This document shows, piece after piece, positions 35,116 through 48,165 of a DNA stretch of 64,000 bases; positions within the stretch are counted from its first letter, which is position 1; each line of letters starts with the position of its first letter. Both the position numbers and the translations under genes were made by a program. Below the pieces are notes generated by a model. The model had not been told where the DNA came from, did no database searches, and saw nothing but the letters and a program-made list of their open reading frames with translations. This stretch comes from Dromiciops gliroides (Eukaryota; Chordata; Mammalia; Microbiotheria; Microbiotheriidae), in the NCBI RefSeq assembly GCF_019393635.1, contig NC_057862.1, forward strand, positions 263,204,441-263,268,440. Direction: 5' to 3'.

Positions 35116-36230
35116 AAGAAAGACTGAAAAGGTTAAAAAAGGGACCATGTTATTCAATAAGGTAAAAATGGTTGCATCCCAACATGGGAAGAAGATACCT
35201 GTAACTCTTGAGTACTATATCTTTATTAAGGCAGATAGGAGAAGTACACATAGACGGAAGGTGTGTGTATAAGTGGATTCTGATGTGATGCTATGAAAAA
35301 AAAAACCCTAAGGGGAAAGAAAATGGATTATACTAGAAGAAAAGGAAAGGGAAAGCAGAATGGCATAAATAAGAAGTGAAGAGGCACAAAAGATTTATTA
35401 TAATGGAGGGAAAGGGGGGCAGAGCCAAGATGGCTGAGGAAAGGCTGTGACTCTCCATGCTCCCAACAAAACCATCCACGTACATACAAAAATGGCATAA
35501 GACAACATCTGGAGCAGCAAAGCCCACAAAAGAACAGAGCGGGACTATTTTCCAGCAAAAGATGGCCTAAATAGGCAGCAGGAATCATCATCTTCCAAAA
35601 AAATGTTCAGGGCAAATTGTCCTAATATTCTAGAAGCAGAAGGTAAAATAGAAATTGAAAGAATCCCCTGAAAACCTCCTGAAAGAGATCCCAAAAGGAA
35701 AACTTCCAGGAATATTATAGCCAAGTTCCAGAGAACCCAGGTCAAGGAGAAAATATTGCAAGCAGCTAGATAAAAGGAATTCAAATGCTGTGGAGCTACA
35801 GTCAGGATAACATAAGATCTAGCAGTTTCTACATTAAAGGATCGGAGAGCATGGAATATGATATTCCAGAGGGCAAAAGAACTGTGATTACAACCACAAA
35901 TCACCTACCCAGAAAAACTGAGTATAATCTCTTAGGGGAAAAATGGAACTTCAGTGAAAAAGAGGACTTTCAGGCATTTGTGATGAAAAGACCTAAACTG
36001 AATAGAAAATTTGACTTTCTAATACAAGACATAGCATAAAAAGAAGCATAAAAAGGTAAACAGGAAAAAAATCATGAGGGATAGCAAAAAGTTAAACTGT
36101 TTACATTCCTACATGGGAAGATAATACTTCTAACTCATAAGAACTTTCTCAGTATTAGGGCAGCTGAAAAGAATTTACTTAGACAAAGGGCAAGGTGTGA
36201 ATTGAATTTGAAGGGATGATATCTGTAAAG

Positions 36231-36363
36231 CATTTTTAAAAAATGTATCCTTATTTTTGGTGGGGCAGGCAGGGTGGTGTGGCTTATGTCTGGGGCCATA
36301 TTTGAGCTTGGGGGATCCTGGGTACAGGGCTGGTGCTTTGTCCACTGTGTCACCTAGCTGCCT
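36231..36363 (-). mobile_element. Antisense SINE embedded in L1-D spacer
   Basis: Same insertion as in L1-A and L1-H: gatgatatctgtaaag before, catgatgacatcttt after, with the shared end ttgtccactgtgtcacctagc. Confidence 0.88.
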
Positions 36364-36378
36364 CATGATGACATCTTT

Positions 36379-36550
36379 TTGTTTTGTTTTGTTTTTTGTT
36401 TTTGGGGGGTCTTTTGGTGAGGTAATTGGGGTTAAGTGACTTGCCCAGGGTCACACAGCTAGTAAGTGTTAAGTGTTTGAGGCCGGATTTGAACTCAGGT
36501 CCTCCTGAATCCAGGGCTGGTGCTCTATCCACTGTGCCACCTAGCTGCCC
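36379..36550 (-). mobile_element. Second, younger antisense SINE
   Basis: Perfect 15-bp duplication catgatgacatcttt at 36364-36378 and 36551-36565. Inserted immediately beside the embedded SINE. Confidence 0.95.
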
Positions 36551-38989
36551 CATGATGACATCTTTAAAATAAAGTTAAGGGGTAAGACGAATGTACTGGA
36601 AGAAAGGGAAAGGAAGACAGGGAAGATGGTAAATTGGCTCAAATAAAAGAAACAAGAAAAAGCTTATGGAGTGGAAGGGAAGATGGGGGAAGGAGCAGGG
36701 GAATGAGTGAGTCTTACTCTCATCAAAATTGGCTCAAAGAGGATAACATAAACACTCAAGTGGCTATAGTAATATATTTTACCCTGAGGGAAAGTGGGAG
36801 GGGAAGCCTATAAGGGGGGAGAGGCGAAGGAAGGGAGGGCAGATTGGGGGAGGGGACAAAAACACTTTTGAGGAGGGATAGGTTGAAAGAATATAGAAAA
36901 TAGAGTAAACATCAAGGGAAAGGAATACGATGGAGGGTAATACAGTTAGCAATAGTAATTGTGAAAGAAGCGATGAGCAGGATGCTATCAGAAGAACATT
37001 TAAAAAATGCAAACCATCAACAGAGAAAGAAATGATCTGAATCTATGTATCTGAATGTATCTGAATACAGATTGAAGTATAATTTTATATGTTGCTTCCT
37101 CTTTCTAAAGTTATTTTGCCTGTTTTCTTTCACAACCTGATTAATGTAAAGATGTTTTATAAGACTACACATGTATGACTTATATTGAATTGCTTGATTT
37201 CTTAGGGAGGGATGAAGAGGGAGGGAGGAAGAAAATTTGGAATACAAAGTTTTCTAAAAATTGATATGAAAATATTTGGTTTTTTACATTAATGAGGAAA
37301 ATTCTAAATAAATAAATTAATTTAATTTTAAAAATACAATAGAGGGAAAGAAGAGAGAGATCAGCATTTTTTTTTACCTTACTCCCATCTGATTTGGCTC
37401 AAAGAGGGAATAACATACATACTTAATTGGGTATAGAATTATATCTCACCCTATAGGGAAGTAAAAGGGGAAAGGGGAAAGAAAAAGGTGGGGTGCTGAT
37501 AGAAAGAAGGGTAAAACTAGAAGTGCAAAGGGAAAAAAAACAAAAAGGAGATGGGGTTGATAGAAGGGAGGGCAAAACTATGAATTGAAAAGGGAAAGGA
37601 CAAAATGAAGTGGGGCTGATAGAAGGGAGGATAGACAGAGTTAGCCAGAAACACACACACACACACAAACAAACAGGGAAAATTGACCTAATTCAGAGAT
37701 ATAAAGAAGGAAACTACATCTTGCTTAAAGGTAATGAAGTCATATCAATACTAAACGTGTATGCACCAAGTGACACAGCATACAGTGCTTAGAGAACAAG
37801 TTAAGTGAGTTAAGGGAAGATAGGAAGATAGCAAAACTATTTTAGTGGGGGATGTCAACCTTCTCCTCTCAGAACTAGATAAATCTAACCACAAAATTAA
37901 TAAGAAAGAAGTTAAGGAGGTGCATAGAATTTTAGAAAAGTTAAATGTGATACACCTCTGGAGAAAATTAAATTTGGATAGAAAGGAATATACCTTTTCC
38001 TCAGTGGCACATGGCATATACACAAAAATTGACTGTGTATTAGGGAATGAAAAACTCACAGTCAGATGGAGAAAGGCCGAAATAGTATATAGTATCAGAT
38101 CATGATGCAATAAGAATTTTGTGTAATAAAGGGCCACAGAAAGATAGACCAAAAATTAATTGGAAACTAAATAATCTCATCCTAAAGAATGAGTGGGTCA
38201 AACAACAAATCACAGAGAAAATCAATAACTTCATCCACGAGAATGACAATAATGAGACAACATACCAAAACTTATGGGATGCAGCCAAAGCAGTTCTCAG
38301 GGGAAATTTTATATCTCTAAATGCCTACATGAATAAAATAGAAAAAGAGGACATCAATGAATTGGGCTTGCAACTAAAAATCTAGAAAAAGAACAAGTCA
38401 AAAATTCCCAATTAAACACCAAATTGGAAATTCTGAAAATTAAAGGTGAGATTAATAAAACTGAAAGTAAGAAAACTGTAGAATGAATAAATAAAATTAA
38501 GAGCTAGTTCTATGAAAAATGCCAATAAAATAAATAAACTTTTGGTTTATTTGATAAAAAAGGAAAGAAAACCAAATTAGCAGCATCAAAAATGAAAAGG
38601 GTGAAACCACCAATGAAGAAGAAATTAAAACAATAATTAAAAGTTATTTTCCCAACTATATGGCAATAAATTGACAATCTAAATGAAATGGATAAATATT
38701 TACAAAAATATAAACTGCCCAGATTAACAAAAGTGGAAATAAAAACTTAAATAAGACCATTTCAGAAAAATTAATTAAACAGGCCATAAATGAATCCACA
38801 GGGTCACATTTAAAGAACGATTCCAATACTACACAAACTATTTTGAAAAATAGGCGAAGGAAACCTACCAAATTCCTTCTGTGAGATAAATATGGTGCTG
38901 ATACCTAAACTAGGAAGAGCAAAAACAGAGAAAGAAAAGTATAGATCAATCTCCCTAATGATGATGCAAAAATTCTACAAAGAATATTA

Positions 38990-39143
38990 GGGGGCAGCTA
39001 GGTGGTGCAGTGGATAAAGAACTGGCCCTGGAGTCAGGAGGACCTGAGGTTAAATCCAGCCTCAGACACTTAACACTTACTAGTTGTGTGATCCTGGGCA
39101 AGTCACTTAACCTTCATTTCCTGCCCCCCCCCCCAAATAAAAG
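38990..39143 (+). mobile_element. tRNA-like SINE in L1-C ORF2
   Basis: Complete copy with a C-rich then short A-rich tail. Imperfect duplication agaatatta / agaatacta flanks it. Confidence 0.9.
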
Positions 39144-39364
39144 AGAGAATACTAGCAAAGAGATTACAGCAATCTATCACCAGGGCAATACACTGTGACC
39201 AGATGGGATTTATATCAGGAATGCAGGGCTGGTTCAATATTAGGAAAACTATCAAAATAATTGACCACATCAGTAACAAAACTAAACAAAATCATATGAT
39301 AATCTCAATAGATGCAGAGAAAGCCTTTGACAAAATACAGGATGCATTCCTATTAAAAACATGA

Positions 39365-39535
39365 GAGGGGGCAGCTATGTGGTGCAGTGGATAAAGCACT
39401 GGCCCTGGTTTCAGGAGGACCTGAGTTCAAATCCAGCCTCAGACACTTGACACTTACTAGTTGTGTGATGCTGGGCAAGTCACTTAGCTCTCATTGCCAC
39501 ACCAAACACCAAACAACAAAAAACAAAAACAGACT
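39365..39535 (+). mobile_element. tRNA-like SINE in L1-C ORF2
   Basis: Complete copy with a CAAA-type tail between motif A (39320) and the continuing reverse transcriptase sequence at 39545. Confidence 0.9.
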
Positions 39536-40750
39536 AAAACCACCAGAGAACATAGGAATAAATGGAGCTTTCCTTAAGATGGAAAACCATCAGCAAGCAT
39601 TAAATGCAATGGGGACAAGTTGGAGACATTCCAAATAAGATCAGGGGTGAAACAAGGATGCCCATTATCACCACAGTTGTTCTAGAAATGTTAGCTTTAG
39701 CAATAAGAGAAGAAGAAGAAATTGAAGGAATTAGAATAGGTAAGAAAGAAACAAAACCGTCACTTTTTGCAAATGATATGATGGTATCTTTGAGAATCCT
39801 AAAGAAATAACTAGAAAACTATTTGAAACAATTAACAACTTGAGCAAAGTTTCAGGATATAAAATAAATCTGTATAAATCATTAGCATTTCAATATATGA
39901 CCAATAAAGTCCAGAAACAAGATATAGAAAGAGAAATCCCATTTAAAATAACTGTATTCAGTATAAAACACTTGGGAGTCTACCTGCCAAGACAAACCCA
40001 GGAATTATATGAACACAATTGCAAAATACTTTTCACAGAAATAAAACCATATCTAAACAAATGGAAAAATGTCAATTGCTCATGGGTAGCCCATGCTCAT
40101 ATGATACAAATGACAATTTAAATTAAATTAATTTACTTATCCAATGACATACTAATCAAACGATCAAAATTATTTCACAGAGATTGAAAAAATAATAACA
40201 GAATTCATCTGGAAGAAAAAAAGATCAAGAATATCAAGGGAATTAAAGAAACAAATGCAAAGGAAGGTTGTAGTTGTACTAGATTTCAAATTACATTATA
40301 AAGCAGCAACCATCAAAACTATTTGGTATTGGCTAAGAAATAGAGTGGTGGATCAGTGGAATAGGTTAGGCATACAAAACACAGCATGCCCCATGATAAA
40401 CACAAAAACTCTAGTCTCTGGGATAAGAACTCACTTTTTGACAAAAACTGCTGGGAAAATTGGAAAATAGTATGGCAGAAACTAGGCATAGACCAACATC
40501 TTACATCATACACCAAAGTAAAGTCAAAATGGTTACAAGATCTAGACATAAAGGAAAAGGAAGGAATAGTTTACTCGTCAGAACTGTGGAAAGGGTAAGA
40601 ATTTATGACCAAAGGTAAGATAGAGAACTTGAAATGCAGCATGGATTACATTAAATTACATTCATTACTACATTAAATTTTTTTTAAAAGTTTTCACACA
40701 AGCAAAACCAATGCAAACAAGATTAGAAGGAAAGCAGAAAACTGGGGAAA

Positions 40751-42861
40751 AATATGAAATATCTCATTGGAAAAACAATTGACTTAGGAAATAGATATGA
40801 GATAGATAATTTAAGAATTATTAGACTTCCTGAAAGTCATGATCATATTCTAGAAATAGAGGGTAAAATAGAAATGGAAAGAATCCAGCAATCACCTCCC
40901 AAAAGAGATTCCAAAATGAAATCTCCCAGGAATCTTTTCGCCAAATTCCAGAGCTCCTGGGTTAAGGTGAAAATACTGCAAGTAGCCAAAAAGAAACAGT
41001 TCAAATATTTTGGAGCCACAGTCAGGGTAACACAAATTTTTGTAATTTCTACATTGAAGGATCAGACAGCTTATAATAGATATCCCTGAGGGCAAAAGAG
41101 CTAGGACTACAACCAAGAATCACTTATCCAGCAAAATGAAGTATAATTCTTCTGGGGGAAAATGGAAATTCAATGAAATAGAAGACTTTCAATGAAAAGT
41201 CCAGATGAAAAGAACAGAACTAAACAGAAAATTTGACTTTCAAATACAACTCAAAAGAAGTATAAAAAGATTAACTTAGAAGAGAAATCATAAGGGATTG
41301 AATAAGGTCAAACTGTTTATATTCCTATATTGGAAAATGGTATTTGTTAACTCTTAAAATCTTTCTCATTATTAGGGAAGTTAGAAAGAAGATAAGTAGA
41401 AAGTACAGGTGTTAATTCAACCAAAAAATAAACATTTAAGAAACTAAGGAGGTGAATAAAATCTTAGAATAGTTAGATAGGATGGAAATTTGGAGAAAAC
41501 TGAATAGGAATAGAAAAGAATATACCTTTTTCTTAGTAGTACATTACACCTACACAAAAATTGACTATGTATTAAAGGATAAAACCCTCAAAATCAAATG
41601 TACAAAGGTAGGCGTATCAAATGCATCATTTTTGGATCATAATACAATAAAAATTACATTCCACAAATGACAGTGGTAAAATAGATTAACAATTAATTGG
41701 CAACTAAATAATTTAATCCTAAAGAATAAGTGGGTCAAAGAACAAATCACAGAAACAACCAATAGTTGCATTAAAGAGAATGACAGGGGCAGCTAGATGG
41801 TGCAGTGGATAGAGCACTGGCCCTGAATTCAGGAGTACCTGAGTTCAAATCCAGCCTCAGACACTTAACACTTACTAGCTGTGTGACCCTGGGCAAGTTA
41901 CTTAACCCCAATTGCCTTACTAAAAAAAGAGAGAGAGAGAGAGAGAATGACAAATATGAAACAACAGAACAAAATTTATGGGACACAGCCAAAGAAGTAC
42001 TTAAATCAATAAAATAGAGAAAGAGCAGATTACTGAATTGGACATGCAATTAAAAAAATAGAAAAAGAACAAATTTAAAATCATCAATTGATAATACCAA
42101 TAATTTATGAATTATTTGAAAAAATAAGTGAAGGAGTCCTACCAAATTCCTTTTATGAGAGAAATATGGTGCTGATACCCAAACCAGGGAGAGCCAAACC
42201 AAAGAAGGAAACCTGTTAATGAATCTTGATGTAAACATTTAAAATAAAATACTGGCAAAGAGATTACAGCAATGTATCACTAGAATCATACACTGTGACC
42301 AGGTAGGATTTATACCAGGAATGCAGGGCTGTTTCAATATTAGGAAAACTATCAGCATAACTGACCATATCAATAACAAAACCAACAGAAATTATATGAG
42401 TATCTCAATAGATGCAGAAAAGGCCTTTGACAAAATACAGCACCCAGTCCTATTAAAAAACACCAGAAAGCATAGAAATAAAAGGATCTTACCTTAAAAT
42501 GATAAGTACTATTTATCTAAAACCATCAGCAAGCATTATGTGTAATGGGGATAAACTAGAAGCCTTCCCAGTACAATCAGAGGTGAAGCAAGGATGACCA
42601 TTATCACCTTTATTATTTAATATTATACTAAAAAATGTTAGCTATAGCAATAAGAGAATAAAAAAGAAATTAAAGAAATTAGAATAGGTAATGAGAAAAC
42701 AAAAATATCACTCTTTGCAGATGATATGTTGTTATTATTAGAAAATCCTAGAGAATCAACCAAAAAGCTACTTGAAATTATTAACAACTTTAGCAGAGTT
42801 GCAGGATACAAAATAAATCCACATAAATCATTAGCATTTCTACATATTACTAATAAGGTCA
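40751..42861 (+). mobile_element. L1-E, 5'-truncated and interrupted
   Basis: ORF1 C-terminal half (KYLIGKTIDLGNR, 40754 to about 41270), spacer (41271-41440), then ORF2 endonuclease end and reverse transcriptase (41441-42861), with most of the endonuclease deleted. The catalytic box reads LFADDMLLL (42713-42740), an intact FADD. Ends where L1-F starts. Confidence 0.65.
41786..41941 (+). mobile_element. tRNA-like SINE in L1-E
   Basis: Target-site duplication agagaatgaca at 41775-41785 and 41942-41952. The tail grades into a short (GA)n. Confidence 0.95.
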
Positions 42862-45583
42862 TCACAAATCTAAGGGACCATATGGGTTCATGAGTGAATT
42901 CTACCAAATACTGAAGGAACAATTACTTCCAATACCACATAAACTATTTGGGGAAATAATTAAAGAAAGTCCTACTCAATTCTTTTATTATACAAGTATG
43001 GTGCTGATACTTAAGCAAAGAAGAGCTAAAATACAGAAAGAAAACTATAGACCATTTTTCATAATGAATACTGATGCAAATAATTTAAATCAAATATTAA
43101 CAAGGAGATTATAGTAATGTATCACAAGGATCATACACTATGACTACATGGGACTTTTTTTTAAACCAGGAATGCAGGGTTGGTTAAATATTAGGAAAAC
43201 TATGACTATATTAATAACAAAGGAAAAGAAATCATGATTATCTCAATAGATGCATAAAAAGCTTTTGACAAAATATAACACCCATACCTTTAAAACAAAA
43301 AAAATTAGAGAGTATAGGAATAAATGGAGCATTCCATAAAATGATAAGCATTATCTATCTAAAACCATTAGCCAGCTTTACATATAATGGGGATAATTTA
43401 GAAATCTTCCTAACAAGATCAGGGGTGAATCAAGGATGCCCATTATCACCCCTATTATTCAATATTGTACTAGAAATGTTAGCTATAGCAATAAAAGTAG
43501 TAAAAGTAGTAAAATAATTTTGAAGGAATTAGAATAGGCAATGAGGAAATAAAACTATTACTCTTTGCAGATGGTATGATGGTACACTTAAAAATCCTAG
43601 AAAATCAACTAAAAAGCTACTTAAAATAATTAACAATTTTAGCAAAGTTGCAGCATGTGAAATAAACTCATATAAATCATCATCATTTCTATGTTACCAA
43701 CAAAGCCCAGCAGCAAGAGATAGAAAAAGAAATTCCATTTAAAATTACTGAAGAAAATATAAATTACTTGGGAGCCTACCTGCCAAGACAAACCAAGGAA
43801 CTATATGAACACTTACAAAACCCTTTTCACACAAATTAAATCAGATTCAAACATATGGAAAAACAATTGCTCATGAAAGACCAAGCTAATATAATAAACT
43901 AATTTTCTTATTCACTGCCATACCAATCAAACTACCAAAAATTATTTGTTAGAGCTAGAAAAAGTTACAACAAAATTTATCTGGAAAAACAAAAGGTCAA
44001 GAATATCAAGGGAATTAATGAAAAAAATTCAAAGGAACGTGGCCTAGCAGTACCAGATCTCAAACCATATCATAAAACAGTTATCATCAATGGTATCTGG
44101 GGCTGACTAAGAAATAGAGTGGTGAATCAGTGGAATAGATTAGGTACACAAGTCACAATGGTAAATGACTACAGTAACCTAGCATTTGATAAACCCAAAT
44201 ATCCCAGCCTCTGGGATAAGAACTCACTATATGAAAAAAATACTGCTGAGAAAACAGGAAAATAGTATGGCAGAAGCTAGGAATAGAACAACATCTTAAA
44301 CTGTATAACAAGGTACATGATTTAGACATAAAGGGTAGGTACATGATTTAGACATAAAGGGTGATATCATAAGCAAATTAGAAGAGCAAGGAACAGTATA
44401 CCTATCAGATCTATGGAGAAGGGAAGAATTTATGACCAAGCAAGAGATAAAGATCATTATACAATGTAAAATAGATAATTTTGATTAGATTGAAATAAAA
44501 AGCTTTTGTACAAATGGAACCGATATGACCAATATTAGAAGGAAAGTAGAAAGCTGTGAAATATTTTTATAGCATTTCTGTGATAAAGGAAACATTTTTC
44601 AAATATATAGAGAACTGAATCAATTTTTGAAGAAGACAAGCCATTTTCCAAATATGGTCAAAAGATATAAATAGAGAGTTTTCAGATGAAGTAATCAAAG
44701 CAATGTATAGTCATTATGAAGTGATCTAAATCACTTTTGATTAGAGAAATGCAAATTAAAGCAAAATTGAGCTACCACCTCATATCAATCAGATTGACTA
44801 ATACAACAATAATGGAAAATGGTGAATGTTGGAGAGGATGTGGGAAAAATGGAACACAATGTACTATTGATGGAGCTGTGAACTGATGCAACCATTCTGG
44901 AGAGCAATTTGGAACCATGCCCAAAGGGCAACCAAACTGTGCTTACCACTATTAGATCTATATCCCAAAGACATCATAAAAAGGAGAGAAATATCTATAT
45001 ATACAAAAATATTTATAGCAGCTCTTTTTGTGGTGGCAAAAAATTTGAAATTGAGCCTATCAATCAAATAGATGAACAAGCCATGGTATATGAATATAAT
45101 GGGATACTACTGGGCTATAAGAAGTTATGAGCAGGCAGATTTCAGAAAAACCTGGAAAGACTTGTATGAATTGATTCAAAGTGAAATGAGTACAACCAGG
45201 AGAACATTGTACACAGTAACATTGTATGATGATCTACTATGAATAACTTATCTCTTCCTAGACAATAATAAAGGACTCATGATGGAAAATGTTATCCATA
45301 TCCATAGAAAGACCTGATGGGCTCTGAATGCAGATCAAACACACTATTTTCACTTTTAAATTTTTATCATTTTTTCCCTTTTGATCTGTTTCTTCTTTCA
45401 CAAATATGCCTAATGTGGAGATATGTTTTAAGATTGCACCTATATAACTGTTATTAAATTTGTTACTATTTTATGAAGAAGGGAGGGTAGGGAGGGTGGG
45501 AGAAAAATTGGATTTCAACATTTTGTAAAAATGAATGCTAAAAATTGTCTTTATATATAATGAAAAGAAATACTATTAAAAAG
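42862..45583 (+). mobile_element. L1-F, 5'-truncated, ORF2 and 3' UTR
   Basis: Starts inside ORF2 at the segment SEFYQILKEQLLP and runs through reverse transcriptase and the C-terminal region to a 3' UTR with the purine run gggagggtagggagggtggg (45480) and an A-rich end at 45583. The catalytic box is LFADGMM (43565), with the second Asp lost. Confidence 0.8.
42890..45240 (+). pseudogene. L1-F ORF2 remnant
   Basis: Contains ILKQRRAKIQKENYRP (43000), NAGLVKY-type and FDKI-type segments with frameshifts, the altered catalytic box FADG (43565), YLPRQTKELYEH (43780) and the C-terminal part QPFWRAIWNHAQRATK then IFIAALFVVAKN (44890-45050). No long open frame remains. Confidence 0.75.
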
Positions 45584-46643
45584 AAAGTACAGGTATAACA
45601 AATAGGATGGGATGATTATTTTTTTCAAAATGAAGTTAAGGGATGAGCAAGAAGAATGTACTGGGAAAATGGAAAGGGGGAGATATAATGGGATAAATCA
45701 TCTGGCACAAAAGAGGCATAAAAGGGATTTTACATTGGAGAAGATGGGAGGAGGGAACAGATTGCATAAACCTCATTTTCATTGGAATTGGATAAAAGAG
45801 GGAATAACATTTTTGTGTGTAGAAATCTATCTTACCCGATAGGAAAGTAGGAGAGGAAGGAAATAAGAGAAGGGGGTCGGGCTTATAGAAAGGAGGGTAG
45901 ATTGGGGGAGGTAAAAGTAAAAGAACAACACTTTTGAGAATGAACAGGGTAAAAAGCAAGAGGGAAAGCTGGATAAACAGGGGAAAATAGGATGGAGAGA
46001 AATACATAGCTGGTAATCATTACTGTAGAAAAAAATTACAAGTTTCTCTGATAAAGTTCTCATTTCTCAAATACAAAGGACTGAGTCAAATTCACAGAAA
46101 TAAAAGCAATTCTTCAGTTAGTAAATGGTCAAAGAATATGAACAGGCAGTTTTCAGAAAGTAATCAAGGCTATCTAAAGTCTAATAAAAAATGCTCTAAA
46201 TCAGTATTGATTAGAGAAATGCAAATTAAAACAACTATGAGCTACCACTATACACCTATCGGAATGGCTAATATGACAGAAAAAGAAATGATAAATATTG
46301 CAGGGGAGGTTGAAAAATTAAAGCAGTGTTGCTGAAGTTGTATACTGATTTAAACATTCTGGAGAGCAATTTGGAATGATGCCCAAAGGACTATAAAACC
46401 AAGTCATATCTTTTGACCAAGAAATACCACTACTAGGTCTGTGTCCATAAATAGACAAAACACTAAAAGGAAAAGGACCTACATGTACAAAAATATTTAT
46501 AGCAGCTTTTAGTAGTGGCAAGGAATTGGATATTGAGGGGTTGCCCATCAATTGGGTAATGGATGAACAAGTTGTATATGATTATGATGGAATACTATTG
46601 TGTTATAAGAAATGATGACCATGATAGTGTCAAGAAATATGTG
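45584..46643 (+). mobile_element. L1 spacer joined to ORF2 C-terminus
   Basis: Purine-rich inter-ORF spacer (45584-46015) runs directly into the ORF2 C-terminal region (46030-46620). The junction follows tggtaatcat, close to the break used in L1-A, L1-D and L1-H, but the 3' side is about 500 bases further upstream in ORF2. Confidence 0.6.
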
Positions 46644-46721
46644 GGGGCAGCTAGATGATACTTACTAGCTGTGTGAACCTGGGCAAGTCACTTAACCCCA
46701 ATTGCCTCAATTAAAAAAAAA
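46644..46721 (+). mobile_element. Internally deleted SINE
   Basis: Only 78 bp: the head gggggcagctagatg joins directly to acttactagctgtgtg, omitting about 70 bp including the B-box-like gttcaaatcc. Target-site duplication agaaatatgtg at 46633-46643 and 46722-46732. Confidence 0.93.
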
Positions 46722-48165
46722 AGAAATATGTGTAAAAGGGCAGAATTGGAGAGGTAGAGCCAAGATGGCAGAGAGAAGTCAGGAAGTTGCCTGAACTCTC
46801 CCAAGCATCCCTCAAAAACAACATTAAATCAAGCCTATAAATGGATTCTGAAACTATAGAAGCTACAAAAAGACAGAGAGACACAATTTTCCAACTTGAG
46901 ATAATTTAGAATAATTCAGGATAGGTTGGTCTAACTTGGGCAAAAGGGGAGTGCAGGGCAGCTCACAGCACTGTGCAGCACAGAAGGGGTCTGGACAAGT
47001 CGGCAAGAAGCTCTTGGCCACAGCAGAGCAACTGAGGCCCCTCATCTTGACTCAACAAGCTGGTGGTACAGCAGGTGCACCAGCACCAGCAGAGAGGGCA
47101 GGCTGCCAGCTGGAGGGCCACCCACAGGACAGCTGGTACCAGGCCTAGGCATCCCAGCACCTGGAGCAAGCTTAGGGAGCAAACCCAGGTTGGTGAGAAA
47201 TCCACAAGACATAGAGGCCTCAGAGTAGAAAGCCAGTGACACAGTCCCTATCACCTAGCACAAGAAGCTTGAAACAGTGACCCTTCCACCCCAGGAGGAA
47301 ACCTCAAGTTTAAAAAAATAAGCTGCAATACGAGTAAGAAACAGAAGAAGGCTCTTACCATTGAGAGTTTCTGTGTGGACAGGGAAGAGCAAATCAGAAA
47401 CTCAGATGAGGACAATACTCCCAAATCGCCTACATGTGAAGCCTCAAGAGGGAAAATGAATTGGCCTCAAGACCAAAAAGCCTTATTGGAAGAGCTCAAA
47501 CAGGATTTAAAAAAAAATTGACAGTGAGGTTTCAATCTCATGACATGATCACTCCAAAAAACATCCAAATAATGCAATAGGAAAATTCCTGGAGCAGCAA
47601 AATCCACAGAGGAATGTGTTGAAATCATTTTCTGACCAAGGACAGCTTGAAAGGTAAGAAGGAGTGAGCTGCTGTGCTGACACAGGAGTGTAGACCAACC
47701 CCACAGTAACCCTGACACAGATTCAGTCCCAGGAAGACCTTAACAGAGAAAGAGACCCCGAGAGCCTCTGAATCAGCTGAAGCGCCAGTGTCATCTGGAA
47801 CTAAGTTCACAGTCTGGTTAGAGGGCTGGGCCCTTGGCAGGGAGGAAATTTCAGGGGTCTCTGCTGGTGCTGAGGCAGAACTTTGGTTTTTCGGCCCTGC
47901 TGGGAACCAAAAGGTAGGCTTGAGTAGCAGTGGCCCAGGTGGGAGAGGGGTACATACTCGTTAGAGCTGACAGCCACAGCACACAAAGCTGGTTGATTAG
48001 CAAGTTGGTCTGGGGTCATCTATGGACCAGGGAACAGGCCAGGTGAGGGAAGAAACTGATCCTCCTTAAATCATACCACGTGGGACATCCTGAAGTTTGG
48101 GACAGTGCAGATTGGAAACGGTGTCCGACTTTAAGGAGCTAAAAGTCAAATAAAAGATAGGCAAG

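Larger units (their letters stand above)
35416..37340 (+). mobile_element. L1-D: ORF2-less L1 nested in L1-C
   Basis: 5' UTR start gcagagccaagatggctgag (35419-35604) joins directly to the C-terminal half of ORF1 (35605-36035, from NCPNILEAEG). The spacer with an embedded antisense SINE (36231-36363) follows, then a short ORF2-end remnant (gatgagcaggatgctatcag, 36973) and the 3' UTR to an A-rich end at about 37340. A later SINE sits at 36379-36550. It shares the ORF2-deletion junction with L1-A. Confidence 0.75.
33444..40750 (+). mobile_element. L1-C, with L1-D nested inside
   Basis: 5' UTR (aaggtggagccaagatgaga, 33444-33996), ORF1 (33997-35115), inter-ORF spacer (35116-35415 and 37341-37650), ORF2 (37655-40750). 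L1-D occupies 35416-37340, flanked by agagggaaag-like sequence on both sides (35404-35413, 37342-37350). SINEs interrupt it at 34268, 38990 and 39365. The N-terminal part of the endonuclease is missing, with a short (CA)n at the junction (37650-37668). The 3' end is lost at about 40750, where L1-E ORF1 starts mid-frame. Confidence 0.75.
37655..40750 (+). pseudogene. L1-C ORF2 remnant (endonuclease and reverse transcriptase)
   Basis: Endonuclease pieces: GKIDLIQRYKEGNYILL (37675), VGDVNLLLSELDKSNHK (37845-37900) and KIDCVLGNEK (38030). Reverse transcriptase pieces: motif A as EKAFDKIQ (39320), and the catalytic box as FANDMM (39765) instead of FADDM, so one essential Asp is changed. LGVYLPRQTQELYEHN (39975) and the C-terminal region follow to 40620. 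Two SINEs and many stops break it. L1 ORF2p nicks target DNA and reverse transcribes RNA; this copy cannot. Confidence 0.85.
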
